The translations under genes and the position numbers were made by a program. The notes below the pieces were generated by a model, which saw only the letters and a list, made by a program, of their open reading frames with translations, searched no databases and was not told where the DNA came from. A stretch of DNA of 64,000 nt, taken from NCBI GenBank assembly GCA_026545765.1, contig CM048842.1, forward strand, positions 93,146,707 to 93,210,706, given 5' to 3'. Below are positions 34,721 to 48,218 of the stretch, one piece after another (the first letter of the stretch is position 1; every line of letters begins with the position of its first letter). Origin of the DNA: Plantago major (taxonomy: Eukaryota > Streptophyta > Magnoliopsida > Lamiales > Plantaginaceae).

Positions 34721-36780
34721 CCAATCCCATTAATCAACAACCAACCTTTGGTCAGTGATAGAGCATCATTAATACTGACTTGTTTTCTAAGTGCAGTTCT
34801 GTGGTCAATTGTGGGTGCATCACATCATACGTCTGGAGATTGGATACTGAACATTGTTTGTTCTCTTGGTTCTTGTGCCCTAGAACCCTTTTTGCAAACA
34901 TGAGGACTTTTGTTCCCCTCCATGTTTCGCTTCTTTCCGATGTTCTCTTTAAAATCTATTCCTACGATAAAGAGATATGAGGCTAATGAGATGTTTATTT
35001 ATTTATCTATGTTGTGCAGTTTTTAAATAAAAATTATTATTCTATTCTCGTGTTTACAACATGTTCTTAATACTAATGATAGATTTCAATTTCTTGTGTT
35101 TGCAATTTCTAGACGTTAAGTGCATATTGTTCTTATGACTCACATGTTTACACTAAATTCCAATTTCGACAAGTAAGCATCATATTTCACTCTTTTTTAT
35201 ATGTTTGCACTAAATTTCAATTCCCACAAGGTAACAACATGTTATTCTAACTCATGGTTTACACTAAATTCCAATTTACAAGTTAACAAATATATTTACA
35301 CTTAATTTCTTGCAGTATGGGACAATTTAAAATCTGAAGGGAAAGGCTTACCTGAGTCGTTTCTGGTGAGAGATTGAGAGATAGGAGACAAATTATGCTG
35401 AATAGTGTACAAAGCGTCTTAATTGGCCAGGTAACATATATAATTTGCAAGATGTAACCTAATCGGGCTCGCATAGTAATTCAAGAATTGGGCTCGTATA
35501 GTAATTCAAAGAATTGGTCTTAATTTAGGTAGAGCTTTAATCATGTGATTAAGGAAGTGTATGGTACTAATTTCGCATGTTAAAGCACGCCTTATGTAAA
35601 GTAACATCCAAGATTAAGTACTTGTTCAAATTTCATTTATATCACAACTTTTGAGTTCAGGTGGCACTCGTCAAGCAAATGATGTTCAATTTACCATGTT
35701 TCATATGAGCAAGACGAAGAGCAGCGTTCAGCGTATATTCTCAAAGCTTTGTCGATTTCGCAGCGGGAGCGATCGTGGCCTCCTTCGCTGATGTGGTTCT
35801 ACTAATTCTCTTGGTGTTGATGTCACTTTAGCTCTAAGGAAGTATTGACAAATATTACTCCAAGTATTCTTCTTGGTTGTGAACTTGTGGTGGATTGGTC
35901 ATATGTCCAGATTGCATTTTTATGGTGCCAGAATTCATTTTTTCATTTTGTGTTGTTTGGTTAGCTAGTTTATCCCTAATCCTCAAAGAAGGGAATCAAA
36001 TGTAAATCACACTTACCGTAGGTTTTCAATCTCATTTATCATACTCAATTTTATTTAATGTTAGAACATGATCCTTCCACGGATCGGATTTCAATTTGAC
36101 AGTTTACCGCCTACATTATCAGATCCTATACATCGCTTTCAATCGGTCTCCTACTCTCCTCCCTAGTTATCCTTTCCAGCCCCGACGGACGAGTTCACAT
36201 CACTTTATAATCGCCATACACCTCATCTCGTCGGGATGCGATAAACAAGATAATTATAGTGATCATGAATAAATTAATGCATGTGACAAGTGATTACATG
36301 AAAATCGTAATGAAATTGATGGTGATGATTAACAACCGCAAGTCGACTTGAAAGCTTCAAAGCCTGCATCACAAATTACTATGAACAAATATATTATATA
36401 AACAAAATCAAAAACATCCGCCTACTTTAAATAAGATGCACTATAACAAAAAATTGAATCCAATGAAATGCATCATCAATGTAAAATAATCCTCAGCTAC
36501 TAGTACATCAGCAAAACCAAAATTCTTCAAGAAAATAAGATAACACATGAGTAGCAAAATTCAACTAACCCCAGAAACCATAGAAACACTTTGACAACAC
36601 ACACATCATCTAACTCCCTTACTTTCCAGCAGCAGAGTCTTTCAAAAGTCGACCAACTCAATCGTCACATCACCTGTCAATTTGTGCAACCATTATTTCT
36701 AAATATGTTGGAAATAAAATAAAAAATATATATGTGAGTTATGTATAAATAACAAAACAATAATAGGCACCTTAGTTCGA
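34721..36780. other. Intergenic, no gene recognised
   Basis: The stretch is AT-rich with short open stretches on both strands. CACTAAATTCCAATTT-like phrases recur at about 35151, 35209 and 35265, suggesting decayed tandem copies. Nothing in it resembles a known protein. Confidence 0.4.
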
Positions 36781-38820
36781 CAACGAGGTACTCTCGGGAC
36801 CATCATTATCTTTATTAGGGCATTTTCCTCTCTTATGTCCAAACCACCTCGTATTTTAATAATTAAGGTAAATCTTATCCAACAATAATAGAAAATTTAA
36901 ATACAAAACTATCACGATACTATACATACCCACAAATTCCACACTTTTGTAATGTGTCAATGTGCTCTCCGGATCCGCATTCATAGGATTAGCTACCTTA
37001 GAATTATTTGATGGTCTTGGGATCTAGGATATCATGCAAGTCTTTAGGAATTTCATTCATATCCTCATCCACTTGTGTATCGTAAAGGCCTCTTCACACG
37101 CTTTGCTCCACGCTTCATTTTATCTAAGGCATCCGTGTCCGGTTCTCATTCAGAAGCATCCAAAGACTAACGATACTCTCTTTGTATAGATTCATAAATT
37201 CGCGCTGGGATCACTTGCCGAGAATAAATTTGATAGTATGGTTCAAGTTGGTGCCCAACTGATGATGTCCATCTCTCGTGGATGCAAGTTGAAGGGATCT
37301 CCTTTAAACCCAAATTCTTAAATGCTAAAAACAAATGACAACACGGCAAGCTCGTAGACTCCAACATCTTACATTCACACGTAAATCTATTTTCTGCAAT
37401 ATCAAAATCTACAGACCACCGGGATCCGTGAGTTTCCAACAATTAGCAAAAGTCAACTGACGCTAATATCCACCGCCGAGCGCTTGCTCATCATCAATTT
37501 GTTCTTGCACCTTATAAAATATGTTCCCCGTCAGATACTTTAGTCGCATGATTAACAAGATGATATAGGCACCACGCTTCGGTGGTTGCAGGGTAAATTT
37601 GATTGACGCTAACTATCAAAAGCATCCATCCTAAGCTTATGGAGCTCGTTAAAAAAATGTTTTAACACCTCAACAATCTTGAACCCTCACTTGACACGAA
37701 GCTTAAAACGAGAGTTAAGCGACCCAACTCTTTGGGTGGTCTTCATTAATGCAATAAAATGTCCTACACAAAGGAGCCTCACTCCACATTTCCCTTTACT
37801 ATACAAGTCAAGAACTCCAAGAATGTTCTGCAACATCGACATGCTGTTCAAGAAGTGCATTCCAAGACCACTCGAATTCTTTAACGGATAGATCTTTCTT
37901 CATTAGTTCTGCAAGACCTGTACAGATGTCTGGGATTTTAATCTTTTGCCTACAATTTTTTAGCAAGTGCCAACTACAAAGGCGGTGTTTTGTTTCCGGC
38001 AAGACATGCTTAATTGCATTACCCATAGCCAAGACATGCTTAATTGCATTACCCATAGCAGTCCCGATCCGCCATAATCGATAACGGTTTCTTACCCCAC
38101 GGCCTTCATAAACTGCTCATACAACCATATATATGAGTTTGTGGTCTCACACGCATCAATGCAGCACCAAAAACACATGTTTTGAAATTATTGTCCACCC
38201 CAGACAGAATAACAAGTGGATAACAATAAGTGTTTGTATTGTAAGTGCTGTCAACCACCAACGAATCCCCAAACAATTTATATTGAGCCCGTGAGACACC
38301 AACTGCCCAGAACAAATTTCTTAATGAATTATCTACATCATATAAAGTACCTTTTAGCTTTTAGTTCATTTGACTCCGGACTTAAGAGCTCGTGGTTGAT
38401 TCAAATATCATGACGAAGTACTTTCCGTCTTCTAGAGCAACCCGAAAACATGCTTTACAACCAACCTGATTGTCTGGTTTTGGATTTCTAACTCGAGTAC
38501 CGGCAACTACTTTACGAAAACCAGCACAAGAACATTCCCATAGCATGTTCATTACCACCTTCTTGTCTTTACCATACCCTCGGTGGGCTTGTTTAACGTT
38601 AAATCTTTCAGGCGCACTATAGCTACGATAAAATGAGTTTGCATCACCAATGCATCTAAAGGCTAGCCCTTTTATCAGGTCATCATCAAGAGGAGATCAT
38701 TTCCATTAAAAACCGAACACCATCACGATATGAATTTTCCAAGGGACTTTCTTCATCGAAAGATAGATGCTCATCTTCCGAGTCATTGTCGCCCATCCTA
38801 ATGAATCATCTATGACAAGT
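36781..38820 (-). pseudogene. FAR1-related MULE transposase pseudogene
   Basis: Order on the minus strand: an acidic N-terminal part (DNDSEDEHLSFDEES, about 38792-38748); the transposase domain LFWAVGVSRAQYKLFGDSL and VVDSTYNTNTY (38312-38220) with GVDNNFKTCVFGAAL (about 38200-38155); ETKHRLCSWHLLKNCR (about 38000-37955); the SWIM zinc finger FTCECKMLES then LPCCHLF (about 37383-37330), with its C-x-C and C-x-H ligands present; and a terminal GHKRGKCP knuckle (about 36838-36815). Mutator-type transposases of this group gave rise to the FAR1/FHY3 light-signalling factors. The FAR1 DNA-binding domain is missing and stops split the frame, so it is dead. Confidence 0.8.
38001..38060. repeat. Exact 30-bp tandem duplication in the MULE pseudogene
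   Basis: 38001-38030 and 38031-38060 are identical except for the last base. The duplication is in frame, repeating ten residues (MGNAIKHVLA) of the transposase core just before the CSWHL motif. Confidence 0.95.
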
Positions 38821-40637
38821 CACAAGCCAACAAATTAAACTCTTAATTACTTAAATAAATTCTTTGAAACTTCTTGTTTGAAACAATAGAACTCTTCCAA
38901 GTGGACTTCAGTAAAATTAGTAACATCTCAGAACAATATACTTCACTAAAATAAACCGTTTCGAGTTCAATCCTTTGAGCTTAATAAGTGCATTTTGAGC
39001 TAAATCAAGTGATACAATACACAATAAGAATTTGAAGGATCATATCCAAACAAAGAAATGAATACCATACAACTAATTCTTTTTTGAATGCTTAAAATTT
39101 ATTGAATCGCACTAAGTAGCACAAGATATGCCACTTAGTCTCCACAAAGATACAACAATGTTACAACAATGTACCAGAATGACCCATGTCCAAATTTCGA
39201 CTTACATCACAAAACCATAACTCCAAATAGGTTTAAGGCCTCGTATGCAAAATGACTCACATAGGGCCCCATAAATTTGGGGGCCCCAGATTTTTTTTAT
39301 TTTCAGTACATGTATGACTATCTGCACATATTGTATTATCAATCTTATGTGGTCGAGTGGCAGTGCAGGAGTGCTTAGAGTTCTATTTTGTTTTTGAGGT
39401 CACATGTCCGATACTTAGTGTGTCTCATTTTCTTTATTTCTTATCTTTTCTGGTTTTGGTCCCGTAAGTACATTCTTTTTTCCCTTCCATATTTCTAAAA
39501 TACCGTTTTATTTTAAGTTTATCAAAACAATATAGTTTTGGAGTATTACTTGAAATTTAGTATTTTACTACTATATCTTTATATTTTCAAGCTTCTTATT
39601 CTTTTAGTGTTAGATTTTCTTGATTATAATAATGTTTTGCAAAGTTAGTTTTAATGTGAAGCTCCATTTTATATATATATATATATTTATTTCTTTCACA
39701 TTTTATAATATATCCTTAGTTTTCATATAAATATAATTTGGGCAAATATGAATTTTTATTATATCACTATTTATTCCACTAATAATTTATTTATTTGACT
39801 TCATATTTTCAAATTAACTTTCTATGTACATGCCCTTAAAAATATATATATAAATTTTATCAGTACAAGATGTGGGGTCTATCTTAAAGTGTGGCACTGG
39901 GCCCTGAAATCTGAACTCCAGTATACAAACAAAACTTTATGCCGAACTTGAACGCAAACCAAACTAATCCAAGACTTCTTTCCAAACTACCTTTTAACAT
40001 CACGGCAAGTTTAGCACCCCTTTCGGACAAATTTCCAATCATTAGTTCTTTACAAACTACTATTTAAATACTGCATAACTAATGATACCAAATTATCAGG
40101 TTTGAAAGCATACAATTAAAAAAAGCTCACAATCTTTGATCATATGTAACAAAAACCGAACATCAATGCGTTAAGAAAATGGATTGCTACAATCAATTAA
40201 CGCAATTAATGAAACAATGCACCGAAATGAGTGATCAATGGAGAAAAGAGTAGTACTTTTCTCTGCGTTCTGCAGCCGGAGGCAGAGCAGATGCCGAGCG
40301 GAGGAGGAGGCCGGAGCAGAGGCGGAAGTGGTGGCAGCCGGCAGGGACGCAGAAGAAGGAGGCAGGAGCGATGGTCGTTCTGTGTCTAGAAGAAAGAAAG
40401 CCCAAAAAAATAGAATTTTCAAAAAATAATTTAGGGTTTTAATTGTAAAGCTTACGATTGTTATAGTTAATACGATAATAGTTTAAACAAAGTCAAAAAT
40501 ATTTTTTTAATTTTTGAGGGCAAATTTGGTATTTTGCTTCGTATTTGTATTTTTTTTATTTTTAAATATTCATAAGGCGAAGACACCGCTTTGTCGCCAA
40601 AAGGCGATTTACGATCGCTTTGTCGCTGGGCGATTTG
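38821..40637. other. AT-rich intergenic stretch
   Basis: No gene is seen. 39264-39287 is a near-palindrome (GGGCCCC, spacer, GGGGGCCCC) and 39673-39688 is a TA microsatellite. A GGGCCC-containing stretch near 39896 could be the other end of a small transposon, but its ends do not pair convincingly. Confidence 0.4.
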
Positions 40638-40645
40638 ATATGGAC

Positions 40646-41717
40646 CTATGTTTTAAAAAGCGGATCGGTCGCCGAAAGCCGTGGTGACCGGTTGTCAGGC
40701 CTAAAGTCGGAAGAGTCGCAAAAAACCGTCTGAGCCGTAAAAAGCTTATAACGAACGAATCGAATCGTGAACCCGGCGGTTTTCAAAGAAAAAAAAAATT
40801 CGATTACTTTTTCTTCCGCTTTCTTCGCTTTCTTCTTTTGTTCGACATTTTCTTCTTTCTTCTTTCTTCCGCTTTTCTTGTTCGACATTACTTCTTCTTC
40901 GACTTATGTTGTGGTCCTCAGGTTACTCACTGGAGAAGAAGAAGAGCGGATCTGATGGACGATTTGGAGAAGGAGAAGAAGAAGAGCGGATCTGATCGGA
41001 AATTCGGAACACTGTAGAGAGGAGAAAGAAAGAACAGGAGGAAGAAGGAAGACAAAAAGAAAGGAACAGAGAAAGAACGAAGAGAAAGGAAGGAATTGAG
41101 AAAGAATTAGAAAGGAGAAGAGTGGACTGTGGAGACAATGTAATAATGGAAGAAAAGAAATTGGAAAGGACTTCATAATTGTGAGTTAAACCAATCCAAA
41201 CGGCACATCAATATCAACCCAATTAATTAATTTAATTAGCTATAGTGTAATTATCCCAACCACCACTTTGCTATTTAGTACAATGTATTTTAATTATATA
41301 AATTTTACCCAAATATAAATTGTATATTTGAAACACTAATTTTAACTAAATTAAATTTTACGGAATATTTAACAAGTTAACATATAAATTAAATGTATGA
41401 TAATATAATCTATATTATTTATTAAAACGTATATGGTGTTAACAAAACGTCTCTTTTGTAATATGAAAAGAACACCAACGCAAGTAATATGTATTTATCT
41501 GATCAATAATATGGATAATATTTTTAAAAACATAGATATGTCTCTATACAAATTATCTAGAGACCCTTTTGACTTACTCATATAATTATGAATATGAATA
41601 TTCTTATGACATTATTCCGGCTCAAACAGTTCATAACGGCCCAACCGATCCGACCCCGGTCCAACCTTTTTTAGGGGGTGGACGGCTTAACTGTCCGGTC
41701 CGACTTTTAAAACATAG
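40646..41717. mobile_element. hAT-like non-autonomous transposon with perfect TIRs and 8-bp TSD
   Basis: The left end CTATGTTTTAAAA (40646-40658) is an exact inverted match to the right end (41705-41717), and similarity continues inward for about 15 more bases (GCGGATCGG against GTCGGACCGG). The flanks are ATATGGAC on both sides (40638-40645 and 41718-41725). An 8-bp duplication is typical of the hAT superfamily. The interior has no transposase; it holds a pyrimidine-rich then purine-rich block with a 40-bp direct repeat (GAAGAGCGGATCTGAT at about 40941 and 40981). Alternatively, the shared flank can be read as 10 bp with a TATG start, which would point to Mutator. Confidence 0.85.
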
Positions 41718-41725
41718 ATATGGAC

Positions 41726-42950
41726 CGTTAGATCAAAGATCTAATGGTGTATATACAATTACCTGTTGTTAAGTAGGGCAACCGTAGAAGATATACTATT
41801 AGATAGATTTTCTTACTTTACTCAGAAATGAAAATCTCATATATATACAAGTTACAAGGCATGAGTTACTAAAAAATATATGGAAAGATATATACAAATC
41901 CCTTAATCAATGTACAATCCCATAACTTATGCTTGCTTAAAGTATGCTTTGATATTTTCCTTGATGCGCTAAACCTCAACGTTGAGCATGACTAAACAAT
42001 AATTTGTCGTTAAGCCGTCGACCGATTGGTTTACTGACGATTTGTTTTCGTAGCTTAATCCCTTTTTTTTTTCATTTCATATCGATTACCACCGCGTTAT
42101 ATCTCTGTTAAGAGTGTGACTTACAATTATGATTTATGCACATTCTTTTTGGTAATTGGGATGTGATTATTAGTCTTGTAGCAATCATTCTTAACTGTAT
42201 TTGCCACCAAGGTTAGTATTTCATTTTGAATTTTAGTCAGTTACAAATAGCTAGGTTGGTTAAACCGTTTCGGACAACTGAGTCAATTAAGGTAACACAA
42301 AATCCAACTAGGACTCATTGTAATCTTTAGTCTTTACATGTGTCTATCCTAAGATATGGACTAGGAGTCTGGATATGACCAATTCTCTAATCTGTGCATT
42401 AACAGACCTTATAAAAAGAAGATTGACGTTGTAAAGGAAAAATTAAGAAAGAAACTAATGGCGCCTCCATGTCACCGTCACCTCTCCTAGCTCTCTCCAT
42501 CACATGGAGATGTGGCCTGTCGGAGTATTGACTGAAATCCAATAATCAACGGTACTAAGAAATCAGATCAGAACTAAGAGACCAGAAGATCAGTTTATTG
42601 ACCTGACCAGTAATACAACATTCACATCTCCACTAAAATTCTGAACTTGTTTCCGTGATAGTCATGCATGAATCATGATGACAGTCATCACAGTACAACT
42701 ATTCTCAAACTAGTCTAATTTCAGCAGTGAACAAAATAAGTTTACTTGCGGCATAGCCATTCTATTAGTTGTCATCTTTGAAATATATTAAACCGAATGG
42801 TGTAAAAAGGAGATACAAATGTTACACAAGGCAGATTCTAACCTCAGAGAACACTTGTCTCAGTTCTCAGACAATTTCCTATCAAACATAATCAGGTCAA
42901 AATTGGTTTTGATTCAGAAATACATGTCAGTGCACATGGCTGATAGAAAC
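41726..42950. other. Intergenic and UTP6 3' flank
   Basis: No coding frame is recognised. A minus-strand AATAAA (42594-42599), about 360 bases after the UTP6 stop, is a possible polyadenylation signal. Confidence 0.4.
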
Positions 42951-42954
42951 GAAG

Positions 42955-45900
42955 TCATGAGCTTGTTAAAGAAAGAACAGCGTTGCTTTTAAGAGCCTTC
43001 CTTGCACGCCATGTTACAGCAGCAGCAGTTTCAGAAGTTCCCATCTGGTTGATCAAGATTACAAGTATGTTAGAAAGCATCTCGATATAAAGGTGAAATT
43101 CTTGTAAAAAAATCATGATTTACAGAACATGAGGAAATACCAACCATATACCCCTACCCCAAATATATGGCACACTAAACTGATTTATATTAATGTGATG
43201 TGGATTTTCCTATTGTTCAGGAGAATCAATGTACAGTATCTTAGAAAGCATCTTAAACTAAAGTAGTACTAGTAAGCACCTTGACAGTCCTCAACCTTCA
43301 TAAACCATCCTTAAGTGGATGTTCGAAATTTGTCATAGAAGATCATCAGATTGCATAAAAGTGAGCAGTTGGTTTTGTCTCCAAAATAATTAAAAAAACT
43401 GATGCTTTCAATGTATGTTTCATGATTTGAAATTAAATCCTGAAAGTGGCTTATCCAGTTTTTGTTCTTGTTTCTGATGCATGCTTTTTTCTTAGTTTGT
43501 TCAGTTACAGTACTGTGTTAGAGTGTAGGTCTGTAGGATAGCTTATTGAAGATTCAACACCATAACAAGCATCACGCTAAAATTATGGAGACGGTTATTT
43601 TACTTAGAAAGCCCGTGTCTGGAAGAAGACTGGAACATTGAACAGATCAGTCAGAAGTGGCAAACTAGAGTGCCCCAGACGCATTCAAAATGACAATACG
43701 CTCCCTTAGCTTAAACGGTATCCCAGCAAACCCCTTACAAACTACATTTCTGTGATTGGATAACAACCTTAAGAATGGCTCTTTGGTGAATGGTTAGAAG
43801 ATTTGACACTATTTTATTCATGACTGCACTTTGTTTGCGTCATCTTTTTCAATCAAGAGAGCAATTTTGTTTTCTTGGACTTCCTTTTGCTTGACGGGAG
43901 GAAGAGTGCATTCAATTATTGATGGGGCTTTTGAAAATAATGAATACTAAGGGTTGACTCTGTAAATACAATAACACTTACCACAGGGATGTAATTATAA
44001 AAAACTGGCTATATAGAGAATGTCATGCATAGTAAACACAAGATGCAGAAAGATTCTTTTTCTTTACTGCTGTGTCGGTATTTATGTATCTAGAGACTGA
44101 GATAGCTACATACCTTAGTTTCCATTGAGTAATAATCACGCCACAGGCTTATATCTTGATCATACGTTGCAAGTGCAGATTCAAACAATTTCCTGGCATT
44201 TATAAGACCAGTCTTGTCACTGGTAGATGCAAGGTTCAATTCTAGCTCAATGCAGTTCCGGTATAGAGCAAGCCCAGGATGAGGTAAAGCAAGAAATCTT
44301 CACGCGAAACAGAGAAAATATCAGAAAACTTTAATGCACTCTACACGACACGCATATCAATAGTTAACGAAAGCAACATAGTTACAAACTCACCTCTTGT
44401 AGATCTCTCGCACTTTCAAAACCGTCCCGCTGAAGAACGAGTTTACAATTGTTAATGAAACTGAAAACGAGTCATCACTTCCACCATCTCTGGCCAATAA
44501 ATACAAAGAAATCTCCACGAGCTTGTCAAAATAACGTCGATGATTTGTAAAGTATTTCAGCCCCTACATAGATAATTGCAAATAAACCAAGTATTACAGA
44601 AGTCTGTCACTCTTAAATCCGCAATTGCAGCGTAATAAAGTCTCAGAATGACTTGCAAATGATATATCAATATTTAACACCTTAAGGGTATAGCGACCAA
44701 CACACTATCTCTCTCATTCTTTGAATGATCACAATTAAAGCAGTTTGTCCATGCAACATTCCACTAAATAATTGATTAAACTGTGTAGCTTACTAACAAG
44801 CATTTGCTAGAAGCAAGCAATGGAGGCTTAATACTCCGGGTTGATCTAACGCAAAAATGGACCAGGCATTGCAATTCATTTTGTAATAATATAAGGCATG
44901 CCTCAAAAGCAAGAACTGAAGAAAATTTATGCTTACCATAAGCCACAGCTTTTCGCATTTGGAAATGCCAACGTTTGTCAGACTATTCTTTAAGAGTTCA
45001 ATAACTGATTCTAAATCTGTCTTGCTGGGTGATGGGGACTTATCCTTAATACGTCTCATTTCTATTGAGAGCAGCAAACTACATAATTCTGCTGAACCTG
45101 AAAACTTTCCACGGCAGAATTTCTCAAGCAGTATCTTAGCATCTTCCAATTTCCCCAACTGTAAAAGCAGCGAGGCATGTTGGCCTGCAAGATCTTCAGT
45201 AATGCAATCCAGGCTTTCAGCTTTCTCAAGTATCATTTGAAGATGAGAAATAAGATCAATAGTATGACCATCACAGTTGGAAGTTTCTTCACATTATTGA
45301 TTGCTTCCATGAGGAACTGTACATAAAGCTTAAACATCTCATCAGATGCTGCAAACTTTAAGCCCTCCTCATAAACCTACAAAAAGCATATTATGCAACA
45401 TCAGCATTACAGACAAGTACAGAATATAATTATGCTCAAAATATATCATAATGTATGTTACACCTAGCACACAATAACCATGAAATAAGAGTGATGCTTT
45501 ATACAAGAAGTTTTGAATGATACATATAGCAAAAACTTGTGTTAGGCAGTCTAACGTTCTAACAGACTTAACATCGTTAGAAATAACCAAAACACCACCC
45601 ACCCGAGTTTTGGCGCATTCTCCGCCTGACACAAGTTCTTCTCAAAATATATTTGAACTATCCAGGAATCAAATCATGGGTATGATTGATTTCCAAAAAA
45701 ATTCCTTATTACTGACGTAAGTAGCAATGCAAAAGGCACAATTACAAGAAATATCAGTTAAACTGCATGTAAACATAAAAATAATTGAAAGCGTGTAAGT
45801 GTATGAAGCATGAGCAAGAGATGTGTGGCAATGCTGTACAGCATAATAGATATACAGTGAAGTCCAGACATACGGATAAGAAAATCCATCATTTTAAAAG

Positions 45901-47716
45901 ATTCCCGATCCTAAAAGTCTGAGAAGTAGAAACCTAAGTTTCAATTGCATTAGATGGACAACAGACAAAAACTGAGCAGTATAAACTCTTACACCACTGA
46001 CCTTTATTATCAGAGTTATAAACCTTTGGTATTACCGGAGGCTGAATCAGAAAAATTCATTCAAATAGGATCATGTTAAGGCTTAAAAATATTACTGTAT
46101 TGCTTGTACGATAGGAAGGGGATCAAGATATCCAGTTCAAATTCCAATTATTGAAATTAAATATGGAGTAGAGATAGTGTTGTCTAACATGAAGGAAACA
46201 ATATCTAGAGTTATTAAAATATATAAACCTGAATTGCATTTCCCAGCTGCTCATTATTCATTCCTTTAGGGCCAGCTATTTCAACTCTTGCAAGCCAGTT
46301 CCAATATTGTGGGTCCTTTGCAAAGTCCCTTTTCATGTCATCAAGTATCTTTTTCCGCATCTCTTCTGCATGAGGGAATTGCATTGCTTCCAGAATTTCT
46401 AGAAACCGCATCCTCAGACTAAACGAAGCAGGCAAAGCTTGAATTGCATCATTGTAAACAACTTGCAGAATGCCCAACCCATGCTCCCGAAGCAAATTCA
46501 CTTTCCCCTCAGATTCACCATCACGGACCACCGACATGTTGCCATCATCTCCACCCTCATTCAGGGACATAAACAATTCTTTGTTCTCATCTCCACTCAC
46601 TCTCATCAGCTTTCTTACGATCAACGGTCAGGGCTTCTCCACCCTCCCCCAGCATAACCTTCCGAGTCGCTAACTTGTTGAGGTATGTGAGCTCCATACG
46701 AAGGTACTCAACCCTCAGGTCCTCGGAATTCGGACACGCTCTCAATCCATTTAACATAAGAGCTCGTGCAGCTGCAGTATTCCCATTGCTATCAAATTCC
46801 CAAGCTGCAGCATATATCCAAACACCAGGCACTTTCGGATGATACCTCACTAATTGCGCCAGAGCCTATACAATCCACAACAAACAACTCTAAACTTATC
46901 AGCTCCCCCCCAAATACCGAAAACAACCATAATCACAAATAATGTATACATCACACAACAAATATTTCCTTCTTTTCAGCATAGAAATTGCACACAAAAT
47001 GACTTAAAATGCAGTTTATACATCCGTTCACATACATATTCATTGATAAGATTAAAATCCACGGTTACATGCACAAGAAATGACTTAAAATGCAAATTAT
47101 ACATTCATTCACAGTCCATATTCACTGATAGGATGATAATCAATGATTCCACTCACAAAATGACTTGCAATGCAAATTATAAGTTCATCCACAATTCATT
47201 CACTAATAGTATCATTATCAACCGCAAGTCATACATTCGTTCGAAATTCAAATTCAATAACAGAATCAAAATCAACGACCACAAAAACTACAATAATGAA
47301 CTTAACAACAATATCCAGTACCTTCTTCATTCGACCATGTCCTCGAGCTCGACAAAACTCCAGATACTGAAACCAAAGCTCAACATCGCCCTTAAATCGA
47401 TTGGTAGCGAGGCGGTAAATGTCAATAATCCTCGACACACCAGCGTAATCGGAGATAGAGTTTTTGGATTTCTTACCACCGGAACGCTTCATGAATGACT
47501 TTTTCCGGAGGCGGCAGAGCGAATCGAGTTGCTTCTCGTAGTCAATGTAAGCTAGGAAATCGTGTTTGAGTGGACTCGGACGCTTCAGGCGGTACTCGAA
47601 CTTGCGGCGCCGTTTGACAATCTCAGCTATCTCCTTCGGCTGAAGAGGCCGCGACGCTCGAGGTCGTCTAGCTCCGGGAGCATTCGCTCGAGCCTGTATT
47701 GAACTACGTCCGCCAT
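42955..47716 (-). CDS. UTP6: U3 snoRNA-associated protein 6 (UTP6), six exons, three frameshifts as given
   Basis: UTP6 is a subunit of the small-subunit processome, the nucleolar complex that, with U3 snoRNA, cuts and folds the 18S part of pre-rRNA. Exons on the minus strand are 47716-47322, 46865-46229, 45376-44937, 44563-44394, 44297-44114 and 43044-42955; all five introns are GT-AG. The start MADVVQYRLERMLPELDDLE is the conserved UTP6 N-terminus. HAT repeats include ELWFQYLEFCRARG, VWIYAAAWEFDSNG and YWNWLARVEIAG. The C-terminus is TAAAVTWRARKAL. Exons total 1916 bp. Three frame breaks fall in short repeats: exon 1 near 47640 (one G short in a G run), exon 2 near 46605 (about one GA unit), and exon 3 near 45295 (one A short). 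Allowing for them, the length is about 639 residues, normal for the family. They may be assembly errors, or the gene may be a recent pseudogene. Confidence 0.9.
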
Positions 47717-47949
47717 GGCTGGCTATGCGCTAAGTGTGGTTAATGGCGTTGGGGCTGAGGAAGAATATGACGATGAGCAGGCTAATTTCTATGGCCGTTC
47801 TGTTCTGCAGTTAGGGTTGGAGTACAGTACTTATTTGGTGTATTTAGTTGTGACGTACAATTGTGGTAACTTATATTTTTGTAAATCTTCAATTTTAGAT
47901 GCTATTAAAATCGATAATTTAATTTTAACCGAATTCAAAGAACTACTTT
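47717..47949. promoter_or_regulatory. UTP6 upstream region
   Basis: This is the sequence directly upstream of the UTP6 start. An open frame reading away on the plus strand begins one base inside the UTP6 start codon, but has no recognised product. No clear TATA box is seen on the minus strand. Confidence 0.35.
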
Positions 47950-48190
47950 AATTAATCGATTTTTCATCGCTTTATGACTCTTCATAAAATATTAATTAAT
48001 TTTAATTAAAAAATTACTTCATCTTTTAATTTAAAAAATAAAAAAATCTAAAAATTGAAGCAAGAATTATGATGAATTAATCGATTTTCCATCAGTTTAG
48101 GCGCTCTTAATAAAATACTAATTAATTTTAATTAAAAAAATTACTTCATCTTTTAATTTAACAAATAAAAAAATCTAAAAATTGAAGAAA
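47950..48190. repeat. AT-rich tandem duplication, period about 125 bp
   Basis: Two copies start AATTAATCGATTTT at about 47951 and 48076 and share CTTCATCTTTTAATTTA and ATCTAAAAATTGAAG blocks. The second copy also pairs in inverted orientation with 48750-48835. Confidence 0.8.
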
Positions 48191-48218
48191 TAGTAAAGCG
48201 TGTTTCTCTGATCATTTA

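Noticed and set aside
39230-39930. A small hAT element with GGGCCC-type ends
   Set aside because: The two GC-rich ends do not pair as inverted repeats and no target duplication is visible.
40904-41176. Leucine/phenylalanine/serine-rich minus-strand frame as a membrane protein
   Set aside because: It is a translation of the GA/CT-rich core of the small transposon.
45369-45632. Minus-strand 87-codon frame as a gene
   Set aside because: It is the intron 2 sequence of UTP6 next to exon 3.
47715-47951. A 78-codon plus-strand frame starting within the UTP6 start codon, as a divergent gene
   Set aside because: The frame is the shadow of UTP6 upstream DNA, with no recognised product and AT-rich low-complexity sequence at its end.
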